Assembly (NCBI GenBank): GCA_022559845.1
Contig: CM040123.1
Span: forward strand, 315,871,933 to 315,935,932
Source of the DNA: Amorphophallus konjac
Taxonomy: Eukaryota; Streptophyta; Magnoliopsida; Alismatales; Araceae
Direction: 5' to 3'
Length of the DNA: 64,000 nt
The position numbers and the translations under genes were made by a program. Numbering within the stretch: the first letter of the stretch is position 1; each line of letters starts with the position of its first letter. The notes beneath the pieces are model-generated. The model had not been told where the DNA came from and ran no database searches. It worked only from the letters and a program-made list of their open reading frames with translations. Positions 33,615 to 45,700 of the stretch are shown here, piece by piece.

Positions 33615-34945
33615 CCACATCCGTTTGACAGCACAGCGGTGAGGCACGCATCGACGGTGGAAGTAGTAGAAGATATCCCGGTAAACTAGCAAACGTCCTA
33701 TCCTCGGACGAACCACAAGGTAAGGCACCAATCACTTGATGCCAGCGTAACATGTCAATCCTGCTCGTCTGGCAGATGAAGTAAGTGGCAGGAGTCTCTT
33801 TCATTCGAACAAAGAAAGGGCAACCCATTCTATATATACTCTACATGTTCGATAGAGCAAAGGAGAGAGAAGGCAGTCCCAAAGAGAGACACTGGAGGCT
33901 GGCCACTGAAGAAAAAAGATGAAGAGAAGAGAAGCTCCATTCCCCTGCGCTCGTGAGGCGAAGAAGAAGAGAGTGAGTGTGAGAGAAGAGAGGTGAGCTT
34001 GGAGGGGGAGGAGCTTGTACTCCGTTCCCCTTCCCCCACAGGTGTATTCTTTTTCTTTCTCCTATGTATCCTCCTGCTTTGGGGTAAACCCCCCCCCCCC
34101 CTTCTGTAATTTTGTCTCCCTTCCTTCGTGGATGAATAGAAAGAAAGGCTTTTGCACTATACATATATTGTTCGTTTCCGTTAGCCTTTCCTTCCCCCTC
34201 TCTTTATCTTCTGCTCATCGAGGGCCTTTAGAAGCCTGCCTCTCTGTGGCATGGCCTTCTAGGGAGCCCGTATGAAGGATGAATATTCATGGCCTTCTAT
34301 GATGAACATCTGTCCCGCTGGAGCTATCAGGAGGTTACTACCCATGAACTGCTAGAACCCCTTGAAGGCTGGTCCTCGGGGCTTCAACGTTCAGCTATGG
34401 GATATCAGACTGCCGTTAGGCCACTCTGATCTTTTGGGATCGTCCCGGAGTATTCTGTTTGACAATCCCTCATTGCGCCCCAGCAAACCTCAGTCGGGGG
34501 AAGTGCTGCCCGATTTTTGTCAGGGCCAAGAACAAGAGGAACAAAGAACAAGAACACATAAGAATGAATAAATGAAGCTTCTTCAGACTAAATCAACCCC
34601 ACTCAGAAAGCCCCCTCCTGAAATCAAATTGAACCTCTGAACAAACCAGGCTCCTTCATGTCTGAAACCCTGGACCCTTGAGTTCCTGTGACAAACTCTT
34701 CTAATAAAACACTCGAATCTTCATGCTAATCCATCTTAATAAACAATTAAAACACTTAATCTTCTTCTCCATAAACTTAACCCACCAATTGAACGAACAA
34801 ACCAATCATCAAAGCAACCTGCGAAAGAAAATAAAGAACAAAAGAAGCAAACAGAATAAAAGAAAACCACTTTGGAGCTAATCCGATGCGGGCTAATCCG
34901 GCGTGCTACCCCCCCCCCCCCCCCCCCCCGGCGCCGGTTTAGCCC
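33615..34945 (+). other. Right part of the unassigned LTR-like host of E3
   Basis: A plus-strand TATA box (TATATATAC) at 33830-33839 is followed by an AG-rich transcript-leader-like stretch, a 13-C run at 34089-34101 and non-coding sequence. No LTR terminus, primer site or gene is seen. It ends near a 21-C run (34909-34929), after which the copia LTR begins. Confidence 0.4.
34909..34929 (+). repeat. Poly-C run
   Basis: Twenty-one consecutive C bases; the exact length is uncertain because such runs are prone to sequencing error. Confidence 0.9.
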
Positions 34946-35189
34946 TGTCGTGCCCCTTAGGCACAAGCATGTGCTATGTTGATTTGATGATAGCAATGCT
35001 ATTTTGTTTTGATGATTGCAACACAATGAGTGCTTTGGATATTGTTCAGACAGTGTCATGAAATGTCCTTTATATGATGATGGCATGTTATGATGATGGC
35101 ATGTTGATTTGAATGCATATCACTCATTATGTTTTGTGGAGAATGCATGAGATGTTTATAACTGATATATTTCATGAAGATTGCTTAGC

Positions 35190-36860
35190 TGAAGTGTGTA
35201 CATTGCATTGCATTGGAAGTATGTACAACGGACTACGTTAGGCAAAGTCTGTACATCACTGTAGCTGCATCGTCTCATGCAGCGTCTCATTCAAGTATGT
35301 ACAGCCAGTGCATTACATTAAGTCTATACATTTGCACTGTAGATGCACGCACTCAAAGTCCATAAGTCTATACACTGCACTGTTCATGCACAGTGTCTGT
35401 GTCTCATGCATCGTCTATGCAATGTCCATACATTGCATTGGCTAAGTGTGTACATTGGTCCGTCTTGATTAGCGTCTCATATGCACATGTGAGTCAGAGT
35501 CTACACGATATAAAGTCTATATACTGGTGTGTCTCATTTAGCATCTCATATGCATAATTGAGTCAAAGTCTGTACACCACTGTTTAGTGCATCGTCTCAT
35601 TCATCGTCTCACTTGACGTTCAAGTCTGTACAGCCGTTTGCATTAGATCTCAAGTCCATACATTGGTCTGCAACGGCTAAGTCTGTACACTGGACTCGTA
35701 TTCACAACGTTCATTCAGCAAAGTCTGTACATTGAAGTCACGCTTCACAAAGTCTGTACAGACTTTCTCATTTGCATAATGCATTTCATTCATAAAGTAT
35801 GTACACTGTCCATGTTTCATATAGTGTCAACTCAGTGTGTCTTGTAGCGTCAACTCAGCAAGTGTGTACATTGCTTGGTTAAGTCTATACGCTGCTTCAT
35901 ATGCAGTGAAGTCTGCACATTGCTGAATGCTCTTCAAAGTCTACACACTGGTAAAGTCTATACAGACTGTGTTTGCCCAAGTATGTACATTGCACAGCAC
36001 TGCATATAGGAACTCTATACATTGGGCAGAGTCCATACAGCATGCATCGTCTCATGCAGCGTCTTATTTGAAGTCTGCTCATTGGTGTTTTTCCCTACGT
36101 TCTGGCCAAGTCTATACAGCCATATCTTTTACCCACGTTCTGGCCAAGTCTACACATCCGTTTGCCTAACTTCTATCTCAAGTCTACACATTCATTGTTA
36201 AGGCAAAGTCTATACAATGGCTTTGGGTCTCCAAGTCTATACATCCTTTTGCTTCGCCAAAGTCTGTACATTGGTCTGCATTGCCCTTGGACATCAAAGT
36301 CTGTACAGCCTTGTCTTTTGGCAAAGTCTGCACATCGCATGCATCAGTTGAATTAAGTCTGTACAATGCTGTTCATATGCAAAGTCCAAGTCTGTACAGT
36401 GGACCGTCTCAATTAGCGTCTTACGCATTGAGTAAAGTCTATACAGACTTCAGCGTCTCATGCAGCGTCTTATGCAAAGTCCATACATTGCTGAACGCTC
36501 ATCAAGTCTATACATTGGCTTTAAGATGAAGTCTACACATCAGAGTGCATTGCATTTGTTCATGGCTGCAAGTCTATACATTGTGTGTCTTGTTCAGCTA
36601 AGTATATACATTGGACGAGTCTGCATCGTGCATATGTTCTGAAGTCTATACACTGTGTCGTTCACATCTGCAAGTCTAGACATTCGCAAAGTCTATACAT
36701 CAGATGAGTCTGCATAGGCCAAGTCCATACATTGTTAAGTGTATTGCATGCATCTGTTCTGAAGTCTATATATTGTGAAGTATATACACTGCTTTAGCTT
36801 CGCCTTCACAAGTCTATACAACGAAGTCTATACAATGCATTGCATTCTTCAGAGACTGTA
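35190..36860 (+). repeat. Dispersed short repeat AAGTCTRTACAYTG in U3
   Basis: Several dozen copies of AAGTCTGTACA or AAGTCTATACA (variants AAGTATGTACA, AAGTCCATACA) fill 1.7 kb at irregular spacing, mostly 20-60 bases. A second word, CGTCTCATGCAGCGTCT, recurs among them. All are in the same direction. The stretch stops about 200 bases before the TATA box. It looks like a regulatory-site array of the LTR promoter. Confidence 0.9.
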
Positions 36861-37088
36861 CAGGGTTTATGCTTAAACTGATAATCCGATACTCTGTCTG
36901 ATAGGGACTGTTCGAGAAGCTTTATGAAGGCACTTGATCCAAGGAAGGACGAGGTGCCCAGATGAGGACACATGGATGCAGCCCAGCCAGGATGCTGCCA
37001 GGTGGTCGAAATGCCTCGGTTCTGGTGAAAATCCTTGGGCGGGAAATGTGGAAGCCACGCGCCCTTATCCACCTGTTGCTGCTGCTGC

Positions 37089-37097
37089 TATATATAT
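37089..37097 (+). promoter_or_regulatory. TATA box of SIRE-like LTR
   Basis: TATATATAT followed by a GA-rich transcribed leader. Confidence 0.7.
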
Positions 37098-37434
37098 GAG
37101 TCTTCGTCTGCAGATGAAGGCTGATCGAAGCCTGTGAGTTGAACCAGAAGAGCAGAAGCAGAGAGCCCTTCGATCCAGTAGAAGAGAAGAAGAAAAGAGT
37201 GAAGAAAAGAAAGAGAGACAGAGAGCAGAGAAGAAAGAAGTAAAAGAGAAAGAGAGAGTGAGATCGTAAGAAGAAGAGTGTGAGAGAGGTTGTCTGAAGA
37301 TCAGTCTTCACTGGACCGTGGATCAAATCCAGGCCAGTCAGCTCTTTGAGAGCCATATTGTGCTTTATGTTTACAGCTTTCTGATTGCTGTTCATCTTAT
37401 CTTTCATTTTCCTTTATACATTTCTTCAAGCTGT

Positions 37435-37660
37435 TTGTCAGCAGAGAAAGCTGTGAGGCTCAGCGTTTGCAGTGGAGGATTCCACTGGACGGGTTAAGCT
37501 GTAATCCCCAGCGGGTTCAAGCTGTGAGTCAGCGATGGCTAAGCTGTATTGCCCAGCGGAAGCAAGCTGTGATGCTCAGCGGATGGCAAGCTGTGAGGCC
37601 CAGCTGATGTATGGCAAGCTGTGATGCCTAGCTGTTCAAGCTGTGAGTCAGCAGGAAGTC
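37435..37660 (+). repeat. AAGCTGTGAGGCCCAGCGGA repeats
   Basis: Eight or nine degenerate units of about 20-30 bases, each with AAGCTGTGA and most with a following CAGC, in the R/U5 part of the LTR. The pair AGCTG/CAGCT makes each unit partly self-complementary. Confidence 0.8.
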
Positions 37661-37967
37661 ACACTCGGGTTGAGTGTGGGGTGGATGTAGGTCTGCTGGA
37701 CCGAACCACTTAAAAACCCCTTGTGCAGTGGTTTGATGTTTCTATCTGTTTGCTTTCGCTAGATGATTGCATAGGGGCGCTCCATGTGTTTGGCTTCTGG
37801 TTGAGCAGAAGAGTTAATTAGTTTTCTTAGAGTGTTTTAATTTGTCAAGAGAGCGAAATTCTAGTTGAGCTATATCTTGTTAGCATTCTAGTTGTTAATT
37901 GGGCGAAATTTTTATAGGCTATATTCATTCACCCCCCCCTCTGAATACTTGCACCGAACCCAACACT

Positions 37968-37979
37968 TGGTATCAGAGC
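37968..37979 (+). other. SIRE-like primer-binding site (tRNA-iMet type)
   Basis: TGGTATCAGAGC two bases after the LTR end. Confidence 0.9.
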
Positions 37980-38237
37980 GGGTCTCTGATCTATCAGATC
38001 TAACAATCTGCAGAGGATCATGCTAGTTTTGGTGCACATCAGAGTGGGCTTCTTCTGCTCGTTGATTTGTTTCACTATCTTACCGATTTACTTTGATCAT
38101 CTAGTTTAACGCATTTCTGTTAGGTGCATTTCATAGTGTGCTTTTTGTGTTAGTTATTTTGTTTCTCCGACTTACTGCCTTGCCTTGCTCATTTGGTCTA
38201 GGTTCTTCAGTTTTTCTGTGCTTTCAGATTGTTTGCA

Positions 38238-39698
38238 ATGGAACCAATCGTGCTGAAGGATAGCTCCATAATAGTAAACAGATCCAGCCACAGTGGATCA
38301 TTAAGCGAGAAAAGCAGCCTCTCACGGTCTGAAATTGATGGAGACATTGAAGGGTGACCAGTGAATTCAGGAAATTTCTAAGAGAAAGAGAAGGAAAGCT
38401 TGGTGAAGGCAGAAAGCAAACAAGGTATAATTCTAATCCTGCCAAGAATATTGACGTTAACATCTGCTACAAATGCAGGAAGGCTGGCCACACGAAGGTT
38501 GACTGTCCAGAATTCTCAAAACTCAAAAGGAACACCGAAGACAGTGATAAAGAAGGAGGAAAGTCAATATGCTTAATGGCCAATCGGGGAAATGATGATG
38601 AGGAAACCTCATCTCAGGTAAGTTCTGAATCAGATGGATACTCTTTCGATGAATTGATAGAGATGTATGAAAATTTGTTAGAAGTATCAAGAAATTGAAA
38701 TATGAGAATAAAAGGTTGAAAAAGAAATGTGATAGAATAAATCTGAAAGATTCATGTGAAAACTGTCCAAATTTGAAAAAGTCCCATGCTAGATGTTCAG
38801 AATCATAAAAAATAAAATGATTCTCTAAAAACTGAAAAACAAACATGCTTGGATAAAATGTCAGAAATAGAGAATCAGCTGAATGATAAGAAAAAGGAGC
38901 ATCTAAAAGGCATGCAGGAACTTACTGAAGTTAATACTGAAATGGACAAACTGAAACTGAAGAATAACGATCTTCAAAAGAAAAATAAAACTCTTATGGT
39001 CAAAATAAATGAAATCAATGAGGAGGTTTCACAGTCTTCTTCTGCTAAATCAAATTGTAAAATGTGCTCAGCATTAAGAGAACGTAATGAAGATCTCTTT
39101 AGTGAGAATGAATGGCTAAGCAAACAAACTGCCTCACTTAAAGAAGATCATAAAAATCTACTTGCTGAGAAAATTAAAGCAGTAGAAAGAGAAGAGAAAC
39201 TGATTGAAAAACTGAAGCAAATGTCTGGAAGAGAAAGATATGCTGGAAATGAAATTGATGCTAAAAAACTTGAGGAAGAAAACAATGAACTGAAGGATGA
39301 AATTAAAAAACTAAAGTTGTTAAACACTGGCTTGTCTGAAAGACTTCTCACCATAGAAAAAGAAAAAGGTGTCTATGATGAAGAATCACAAACTTTGATC
39401 AATCTGGAACAAGAAGTTGAGAAGTATAAAATTGCAAATAAAGTCTTAAGTGAATGTGTAAATTGCAGTGAACAGGAGATAGCCAGTTATGAGCTTCATA
39501 TAGCATCCTCGGAAAATAAAATTCATGACCTGGAAAACTATGCATCTAAGTTTGTAAAATTGAAAGAAAAATAAAAACTGTTGTGAAAAGTGAGGATAAG
39601 GATTTAAAGGGGAGAACAAATTGCACTTCTGATGTCAAGAACATCACTAAAAGCTAGCTATACAACACCTTTGTGCAAGGTTCAGATGTAGCTAGTGT
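38238..39698 (+). pseudogene. gag: Ty1/copia gag, deleted and frameshifted, cut by E4
   Basis: The ATG at 38238 starts MEPIVLKDSSIIVN. A stop after about 39 codons and a frame change lead directly to a linker and the zinc knuckle CYKCRKAGHTKVDC (about 38465-38506). The large Gag core domain normally lying between is missing, so there is an internal deletion. The frame then reads NTEDSDKEGGKSICLMANRG and YSFDELIEMYENLLEVS, typical of SIRE-type Gag tails. A shift near 38690 follows. A strongly coiled-coil region is open from 38849 to 39574 (EIENQLNDKKKEHLKGMQEL, then repeated Lys/Glu/Leu heptads). A further frameshift near 39570 leads to DLKGRTNCTSDVKNIT before E4. Clearly non-functional. Confidence 0.85.
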
Positions 39699-40112
39699 TG
39701 ATTTTACTTTGCCTATCTATCTTTTCTTTGGGGGTTTTGAATGACGAAACGACAAGCAAGTAATCAAAGATCCGCTCTTAACCTATGAACATGTGATCAT
39801 GAACCAAGGCAATCAAAGCTAGCTCTAGCATGGGCATGCTATCTCGCTCAAACTACGCTAAAGAAAAAAAAGAAAACACACACCGGGGCGTGGAGCAAAA
39901 GAGTAAATAAAACACACCGCAAGGGGTGGAGCAAGCAAGAAAATAAAAGAGATATGTGATGAATGAGAAAGCTAATGCCCAAGACTAAGGAAAGATGTGA
40001 TCGCCACCAAAGTAAAAACAAGTCAAAGACCTGTAAATACCTTGGAAATAGGTGGATGAAGCACCCACCCACGGGAGAGAAAACCAAAGAGAACCTGCAG
40101 GTCAGCTAGAAA

Positions 40113-41232
40113 TAACGGCCAGGACCCTGTGCGTTACTTGGAAAGTTACGGCCACCCGATAGACCGCCAGGAGAAGATGACGTGCCTGCACCAGACCGTC
40201 AGATAACCTGCAGTAGCAAAGTGTAGATTCTTTTAACTCCAACTCTTCCAGCCGGCTAGAAGACTTGGGCCTCGTACTGGTGAACCTGTAAACCTGCCAA
40301 AGATGTAGAAGACACGAACAAAACAACCCAAATTAGCCCTTTCGATAATATAGCATCAATTCTCAAAGAACTTAAGGACATCAAAAGGAAAGGGGATTAC
40401 CGGGAAGTTTTTGGTTTTTTAACCCCTCTGGGCGTTTTTAAAAGATTAGGAGGATGTTTGGATGCTTAGAGAACAGTGAGAAAACGTGGAGAAAGAGGAG
40501 GGACAATGCTTTGATTGAGGAAAAACCAGGGAAGAACTTAAGCATGCAATGAACTTGAAAGACTAAAACCAAAGTACTCCCTTGATTATGAGATGGATGA
40601 ATGTGGGAAGCAGTTCCTCTTGGATGAAGATGACTCCTGAGTTCGGCAGCACTTCATCGTGAATTTCAAAATCCTCCTCCCTCGGGCCATGAAGTCAAGG
40701 GTTCTATTTATAGACCCTCAAACTCTCAGGTCGAGCAGAGGATAATCCAGCAAGATAAAGGGATAATTCTTAGCAAATCCTCAAAGATAATATCACCAAG
40801 AGTCCATAGAATCAAACAGAAGATTCTGAGGATCAGATTTGAAAGAGATATCGTCAATCTAAACCCTTATCTCGACCACGGAGTAGTAGAGAAAAGGCCT
40901 GAACTGCCAGGACTCTCTGAAGGAAGTAACGGCTGCACGACAGACCGCCACTTGGGAATAACACACCAAGGAACATCCGTCACTATCAACCTTATCCCTA
41001 AAAGATAAGATCAACGGGAAGAAGACCCAACAAGTTGGACTCTTCAAGGAAGCAACGGCCAAGACATAGGGCGTCAGAATGAAACAACGGCTGCACGACA
41101 GACCGTTATTATCAACGTGTAAGCCAAAAGGATAAGTTTTAAAACGAGGCCTTAAGCCTTAGGACTCTTCAAAGAGTAACGGTCTAGGATCCATCCGTCA
41201 GAATGAAACAACGCGCCTAGGACTGACCGTTA
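40113..41232. repeat. 24-base palindromes in the E4 3' LTR (nine copies)
   Basis: Starts at 40113, 40146, 40178, 40927, 40959, 41053, 41085, 41177 and 41209. Each runs 24 bases from YRACG to CGTYR, and many match YRACGGYC, eight free bases, GRCCGTYR. Within each group the start-to-start step is 32-33. Three of them recur at 63294, 63327 and 63359 in the other LTR. Confidence 0.9.
40708..40719 (-). promoter_or_regulatory. TATA box of E4 3' LTR
   Basis: Minus-strand GTCTATAAATAGA; the same sequence is present in the other LTR near 63889. Confidence 0.65.
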
Positions 41233-41442
41233 TTATCATTGAGGTTCAAAAATGAAATGAAGGGTCTTGCTAAGATTCATCCAATGAAACGCCACCAGGA
41301 GCCATATCCGATCAAAGAGTTCAGACCCAAGAAATAGGCTTCAACCAATCAAGAGACTCAATGAAGAGTGAATAACTCAGAGCATCATATAGAATGAATA
41401 AGGAGATGACCCGACTTATTGGGTAAAAAATGGATGTCAACA

Positions 41443-41455
41443 GATGCCCCTCCTT
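41443..41455 (-). other. E4 polypurine tract
   Basis: Minus-strand AAGGAGGGGCATC lies directly before the 3' LTR, matching in position and character the E2 tract. Confidence 0.8.
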
Positions 41456-42714
41456 AACGTCCTCTTTGCAGGGGAACGAGCGGAGGTGAAGCGAAAGCGA
41501 AATGGAACATGGAGATGAAGCGGAAATGAAGCGGAGTGGATTAAAAAGAGGGCGTTAAGGTAAACGACACCCGTTCTCAGCCAACAAGCGATGGGAATTT
41601 TCTGGAAAGCTTCAAAACTGATCACAAGGAAATAGTCAACCAAAGGATGCAAGTCTGGAGGAGCTAATAACTAAGGAAAGGAAACACGGCTAGCCGCCGG
41701 AGGCAACGGAAAGAACAAGAGACTAAACTCCAGACAGGAATCTTCAGCCAACCAGATCAAGCGAACAGATCGAAGGAAACCTTCTAATTCAGAGTGGAAT
41801 GATTCTCCTTATCCGAGATCAAGAACACAGCTACTCACCATCATTGAGATGCCTTGAACAGATGAAGCTTCATGAATGCTCAAAGAATGCGCATGATGCA
41901 TGCTAGGCTAAAGGAAAAGAAATCTTCAAAACAAATGCAAAGAAAGATAAAATATCAAATACCGAGAATAATATTGCTAGACCAGAGAAATTAGGGTCAG
42001 GACACCATCTGCAACCACGGCGTGCAAGATAGAACCATCGTCCCCAAACTTATTCCAATCTAACGGCCTATCCAACGATAAAACATGTGAACTTAGATCA
42101 TCATCATTTTTGTTTAAGGGGAACATCAGATCCTGGAACACATGAATAACCAGCCGGTTCTCGAGATAATATCGTAGATAACATATAGTAATGCATTAAG
42201 GGATAAGGGACGAGATACAAATACCTGACTCACTTTCGGACGGACAGTAAAGCATGATTTCGTTCACAAATTCCTTCATAAAAGATAGGTTAGCCAAAAA
42301 AAAAATATGATCATGAATCAAGGCATAACCATTTGTACGTGTGAGAGGCATCAACAATGAATATTCTGACAGAATATAAAACCATTTTGACATCAATAGA
42401 CCATTTAATTCAGCAAGAAACTTGCAAGTTTGTAACGGTCTGATGAAAGGGCGTTACATCAAGTAACGGACCATCCTTAGTCCGTCATAAACCAGGCGGT
42501 TCACATTCTTCAATAAAACAGTCCAATCATATGTAACGGTCAAATCCAGACGCGTCAGAAGGATGTAACGGCCAAACGATAGACCGTCACATTTCCTGAG
42601 CGTTCAAAAAAAATAACAACCGAACGGTCACGGCCCATCATTCCACATTCAAGCAATCAAACGCCCAAAACTCAAACCGAGAAATCACCGGCGACCACCG
42701 CCCCCACCACCGTA
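41456..42714. other. E4 3' region between polypurine tract and plant-mobile-domain gene
   Basis: Non-coding. It contains four 24-base palindromes at 42433, 42464, 42534 and 42566 and an A run near 42297. No gene seen. As it lies 5' of the plus-strand gene, it may contain that gene's promoter, but I cannot point to a clear TATA box. Confidence 0.5.
42433..42589. repeat. Two palindrome pairs upstream of the antisense gene
   Basis: Copies at 42433-42456, 42464-42487, 42534-42557 and 42566-42589. Steps are 31 and 32 within pairs and 101 between pairs. First members end GCGTYA, second members end CCGTCA. Confidence 0.9.
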
Positions 42715-45700
42715 ATGGCCGGCGACGAGGCTCCCCAGCCACCACCACAGAGGAGGGAGAGAGGGAAACGAATGGCCATACGGCGGTTCCACCGCCGTCT
42801 CGAACGGGAAGTGATCCCGCCGATCGCGGAAGAGGAAACGGCGAGGAGAAGCCCAAGAGAAGAAGAAGAAGCTCCCACGGTCGTGGAGGACCAAGGGGAA
42901 GCCCCATTGGGTGCAGAGGAACCCAAAGAACCAGAGAAGAAGAGGAAGAGAGGCATGGACCGTGAGGTAAGTCCTTCCGCCCTAACTTCAAATTTTAATT
43001 TTTTTGTGTTTTTATTATGAATGCATGTGGGATATAAGGGTAGAAATGGGTCTACGAACCCCCTAGGAACAATTGTAGGCCATTCGGCCAAGGTGGGAAG
43101 CCACGGGGATACAAGGGAAAAAACCTCCAAACGCAGACAATGTGACGGTCCTGCCAGCGACCGTCACTCGCCTGACGCACCACCCCGAGTCCGTCAGAAG
43201 CAAACGACGCCCTACCCAGGGCCGTCACATCTGCCAGGGTCTTAAACTATTTTTAGGGTTTTCAATTTTCAAATTTTTGTTTAGTTTTCAATTTTAAAAT
43301 GCTTATGCAATGTTTTATGATACAATGGACTGACTTGTGATCTAAATGAATGCAGGGAAAGCGACGAACAAGGATCTCCTGGCTACAGATCCGGGCCGTG
43401 TACCAAGCACTGCCGGACTACCAGAGGGAGCGACTGGCTGGCATGGGATTCGCCGAGGTGCTCAGCATCGAGGTGATCCGGATGGACACGCCCCTGCTGT
43501 ACGCGCTGCACGAGAGATGGGACCCGATCAGCAGAGCTTTCATCTTCCCGTGGGGCCACATGATCCCCACGCTGAAGATATAGCGAGGATTACAGGACTG
43601 AGAGTCCATGGAGCCGCAGTGACCGGATGGACTTACGGTGACTACCGGGAGATGGCACAGCAGCTGCTCGGGCTAGATTTGATCAGGCCGGGACAGTCCT
43701 CCTCCCAGCTCTCGAGATCAGTACTGCAGGAGAGCATGGGACTGAGAGGAGCGGCGATAGCCGTAGGAGAGCTACCCGAGGAGCATCTGGGCAGAGTGAT
43801 AGACCAGGTGCGCCCTCGCGTGGCGACGGAGGCAGGACCTGAGGGAGATAGAGTGCTCAGACGCTTCCTGATACTGCTATTCGGGAAGCTCCTCTTCGCG
43901 ACTCGGGCAGACGTCATCAGCTGCAGACTACTGCCGATGATAGAGAATTTGCACAGAGTTGGGAGATATGCTTGGGGAGCAGCAGTGCTCGCATTCCTGT
44001 TCGAGTCCTTGAGCACTACGGACCGGCAGACGATGCTGGGCGGCTTCTTGCCTTTCTTACAGGTAAATGCACTTAAAATGCTTTCTTTTATGCCAAAATG
44101 TTTATGATATGCCATGTGACTGACTTGATTTCTAAAAATGCAGATCTGGAGCTATATGTACCTCCCGAGCATCGGGAGAGGCGCGCTACTCCACCCCGAC
44201 CGCATACCGATCGCGAGGCGTTGGTCGGTGGCGAGGGACACAGGGTCGATCATCAGACTGACCCGGACGATCCAGGATGACTTGGACTCCTTCCCACATA
44301 CGTCGGTGAGTCCAGAACTCAAAATGATTTCTATATGCTTCTATATGCTTCTGAATGCTTTTTAAATGCTCATGCTGATGAATGAACTAAATGCTTTCAG
44401 GTGAGATGGACCCCATACCGCGGCGAGGTTTACACGGGACAGTCGTGGGTAGAGGCGGCCTTGTCGTACCGGGGACGAGACATATGGCTGCATTGCATCC
44501 ATATCATCGAGCCTCTGCACTACAGGCTGATCCTGCGGACCCGGGGACTACATCAGCCCGAGGTGACCTTTCCACGCCACAGCGATGACCACCCCGGCAA
44601 GTCAGCAAGGGGCATCAGTGGCAACGTGGATTGGTGCGCCCGGAAGGTGAAGTACATCCATGACTGGAACAGGCGGGGCCGAGCGATGAAGGAACGCGAC
44701 GAGAGCGACGAGGCATATCTGAAGGCCTTTGCTCGACTCTACGGCGACCGGGTGTACCGAGGTACCCGACGACCGGTATGCAAAAACTTATACTCTTTCT
44801 ATATGCAAAAATGCAATGTGATAGATGTATTGACTCATGCTTTCTACATGCAGCTAGACCCTGAGGGACGGATAGCTGAGCTGGAGGGATTACTCCACTC
44901 CACTATCCAGCAGCGGGACGGGTACCGGACCGCTCTGGAGCTCCTGGTGAGACTTTAAAACCTAGACTTAAAATGCTTATGATTATGACAATTGATGTTT
45001 ATGATGCACATGCTGATTAACCATGGTCCTTAACCCTGTCTTCTAAATGCAGCGGGCCGAGAGAGCCCAACGAGCCGGACCGGATGCCCCATCGTCTTCC
45101 TCACAGCCTGCAGGAGGCAGGGCTGAGCAGGAGGCTGATTTTTCTCGGGCGGTTGCCCGGGCCGAGGAGGCGGAGGCCACCCTCGCGGAGCGGGTAAGAT
45201 GCTAAAAATGCTCATGCTTATGATCTTGCCTAAAAATGCCTTATGATTAACTATATGAAATGCAATCTACAGGTGAGAGAGCTAGCAGCAGCAGTGGCCG
45301 AGGCCAGGCAGGCGAGGATAGAGGCAGAAAGAAGCCGGGCTGAGACTGATCGAGCCCGAGCGGAGACAGAGCTTGTACGGGCAGAGATGGCCCGGCTGAG
45401 AGCGGAGACCCCGCGACGCTTGGATGAGGCTGAGGGGGAGCGACTACGGACGGAGTTAGCTCGGGCTCAAGCTGAGGTGGAGAAGCTCCGAATCGGGACG
45501 GCGGACTTGGATCGCTACCGGACCGAGGCACGGGAGACGCGACGTCAGATCTTCACGCTGAAGATCGAGCTGCGGACGCTAGAGCGGACGGTCTGGATGA
45601 TGGGCTGGGGACCGGAGCGGAGTGCTTCCCAGAGTGGGATACGGAGGAGTGCTGCCCCGAGCGGCTCGGTAGGGGATTTTCTTGTCAGCTCCTCGGCCAA

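Larger units (their letters stand above)
34946..37965 (+). repeat. SIRE-like 5' LTR (about 3 kb)
   Basis: The right end is firm (CCCAACA at 37965, two bases before the primer site). U3 holds the AAGTCTRTACA repeats, the TATA box is at 37089-37097, and U5 holds AAGCTGTGA repeats. No second copy is in the window to confirm the left boundary. Confidence 0.7.
34946..39698 (+). mobile_element. SIRE-like Ty1/copia element, 5' part
   Basis: A long LTR ending CGAACCCAACA is followed by TTGGTATCAGAGCGGG and a Gag with a copia-type zinc knuckle and a long coiled coil, as in the SIRE/Maximus lineage. E4 inserted into the gag at 39698, so protease, integrase and RT lie beyond the window. The left end is uncertain (TGTCGTGCC at 34946, or TGTTGATTTGATG at 34978). 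Confidence 0.8.
39699..41442 (-). repeat. E4 3' LTR
   Basis: On the minus strand it starts TGTTGACATCC (41442) and ends AAATCA (39699), 1744 bases. The minus-strand TATA box is at about 40719-40708 (CTATAAATAGA). Nine 24-base palindromes lie in it. Its outer flank inside the copia gag is AGTGT; the partner duplication is outside the window. Confidence 0.9.

Noticed and set aside
36922..37407. 161-codon minus-strand frame with Phe/Leu-rich hydrophobic part
   Set aside because: Opposite a GA-rich LTR leader; the hydrophobic run is the complement of GAAGAAGAG repeats, not a membrane protein.
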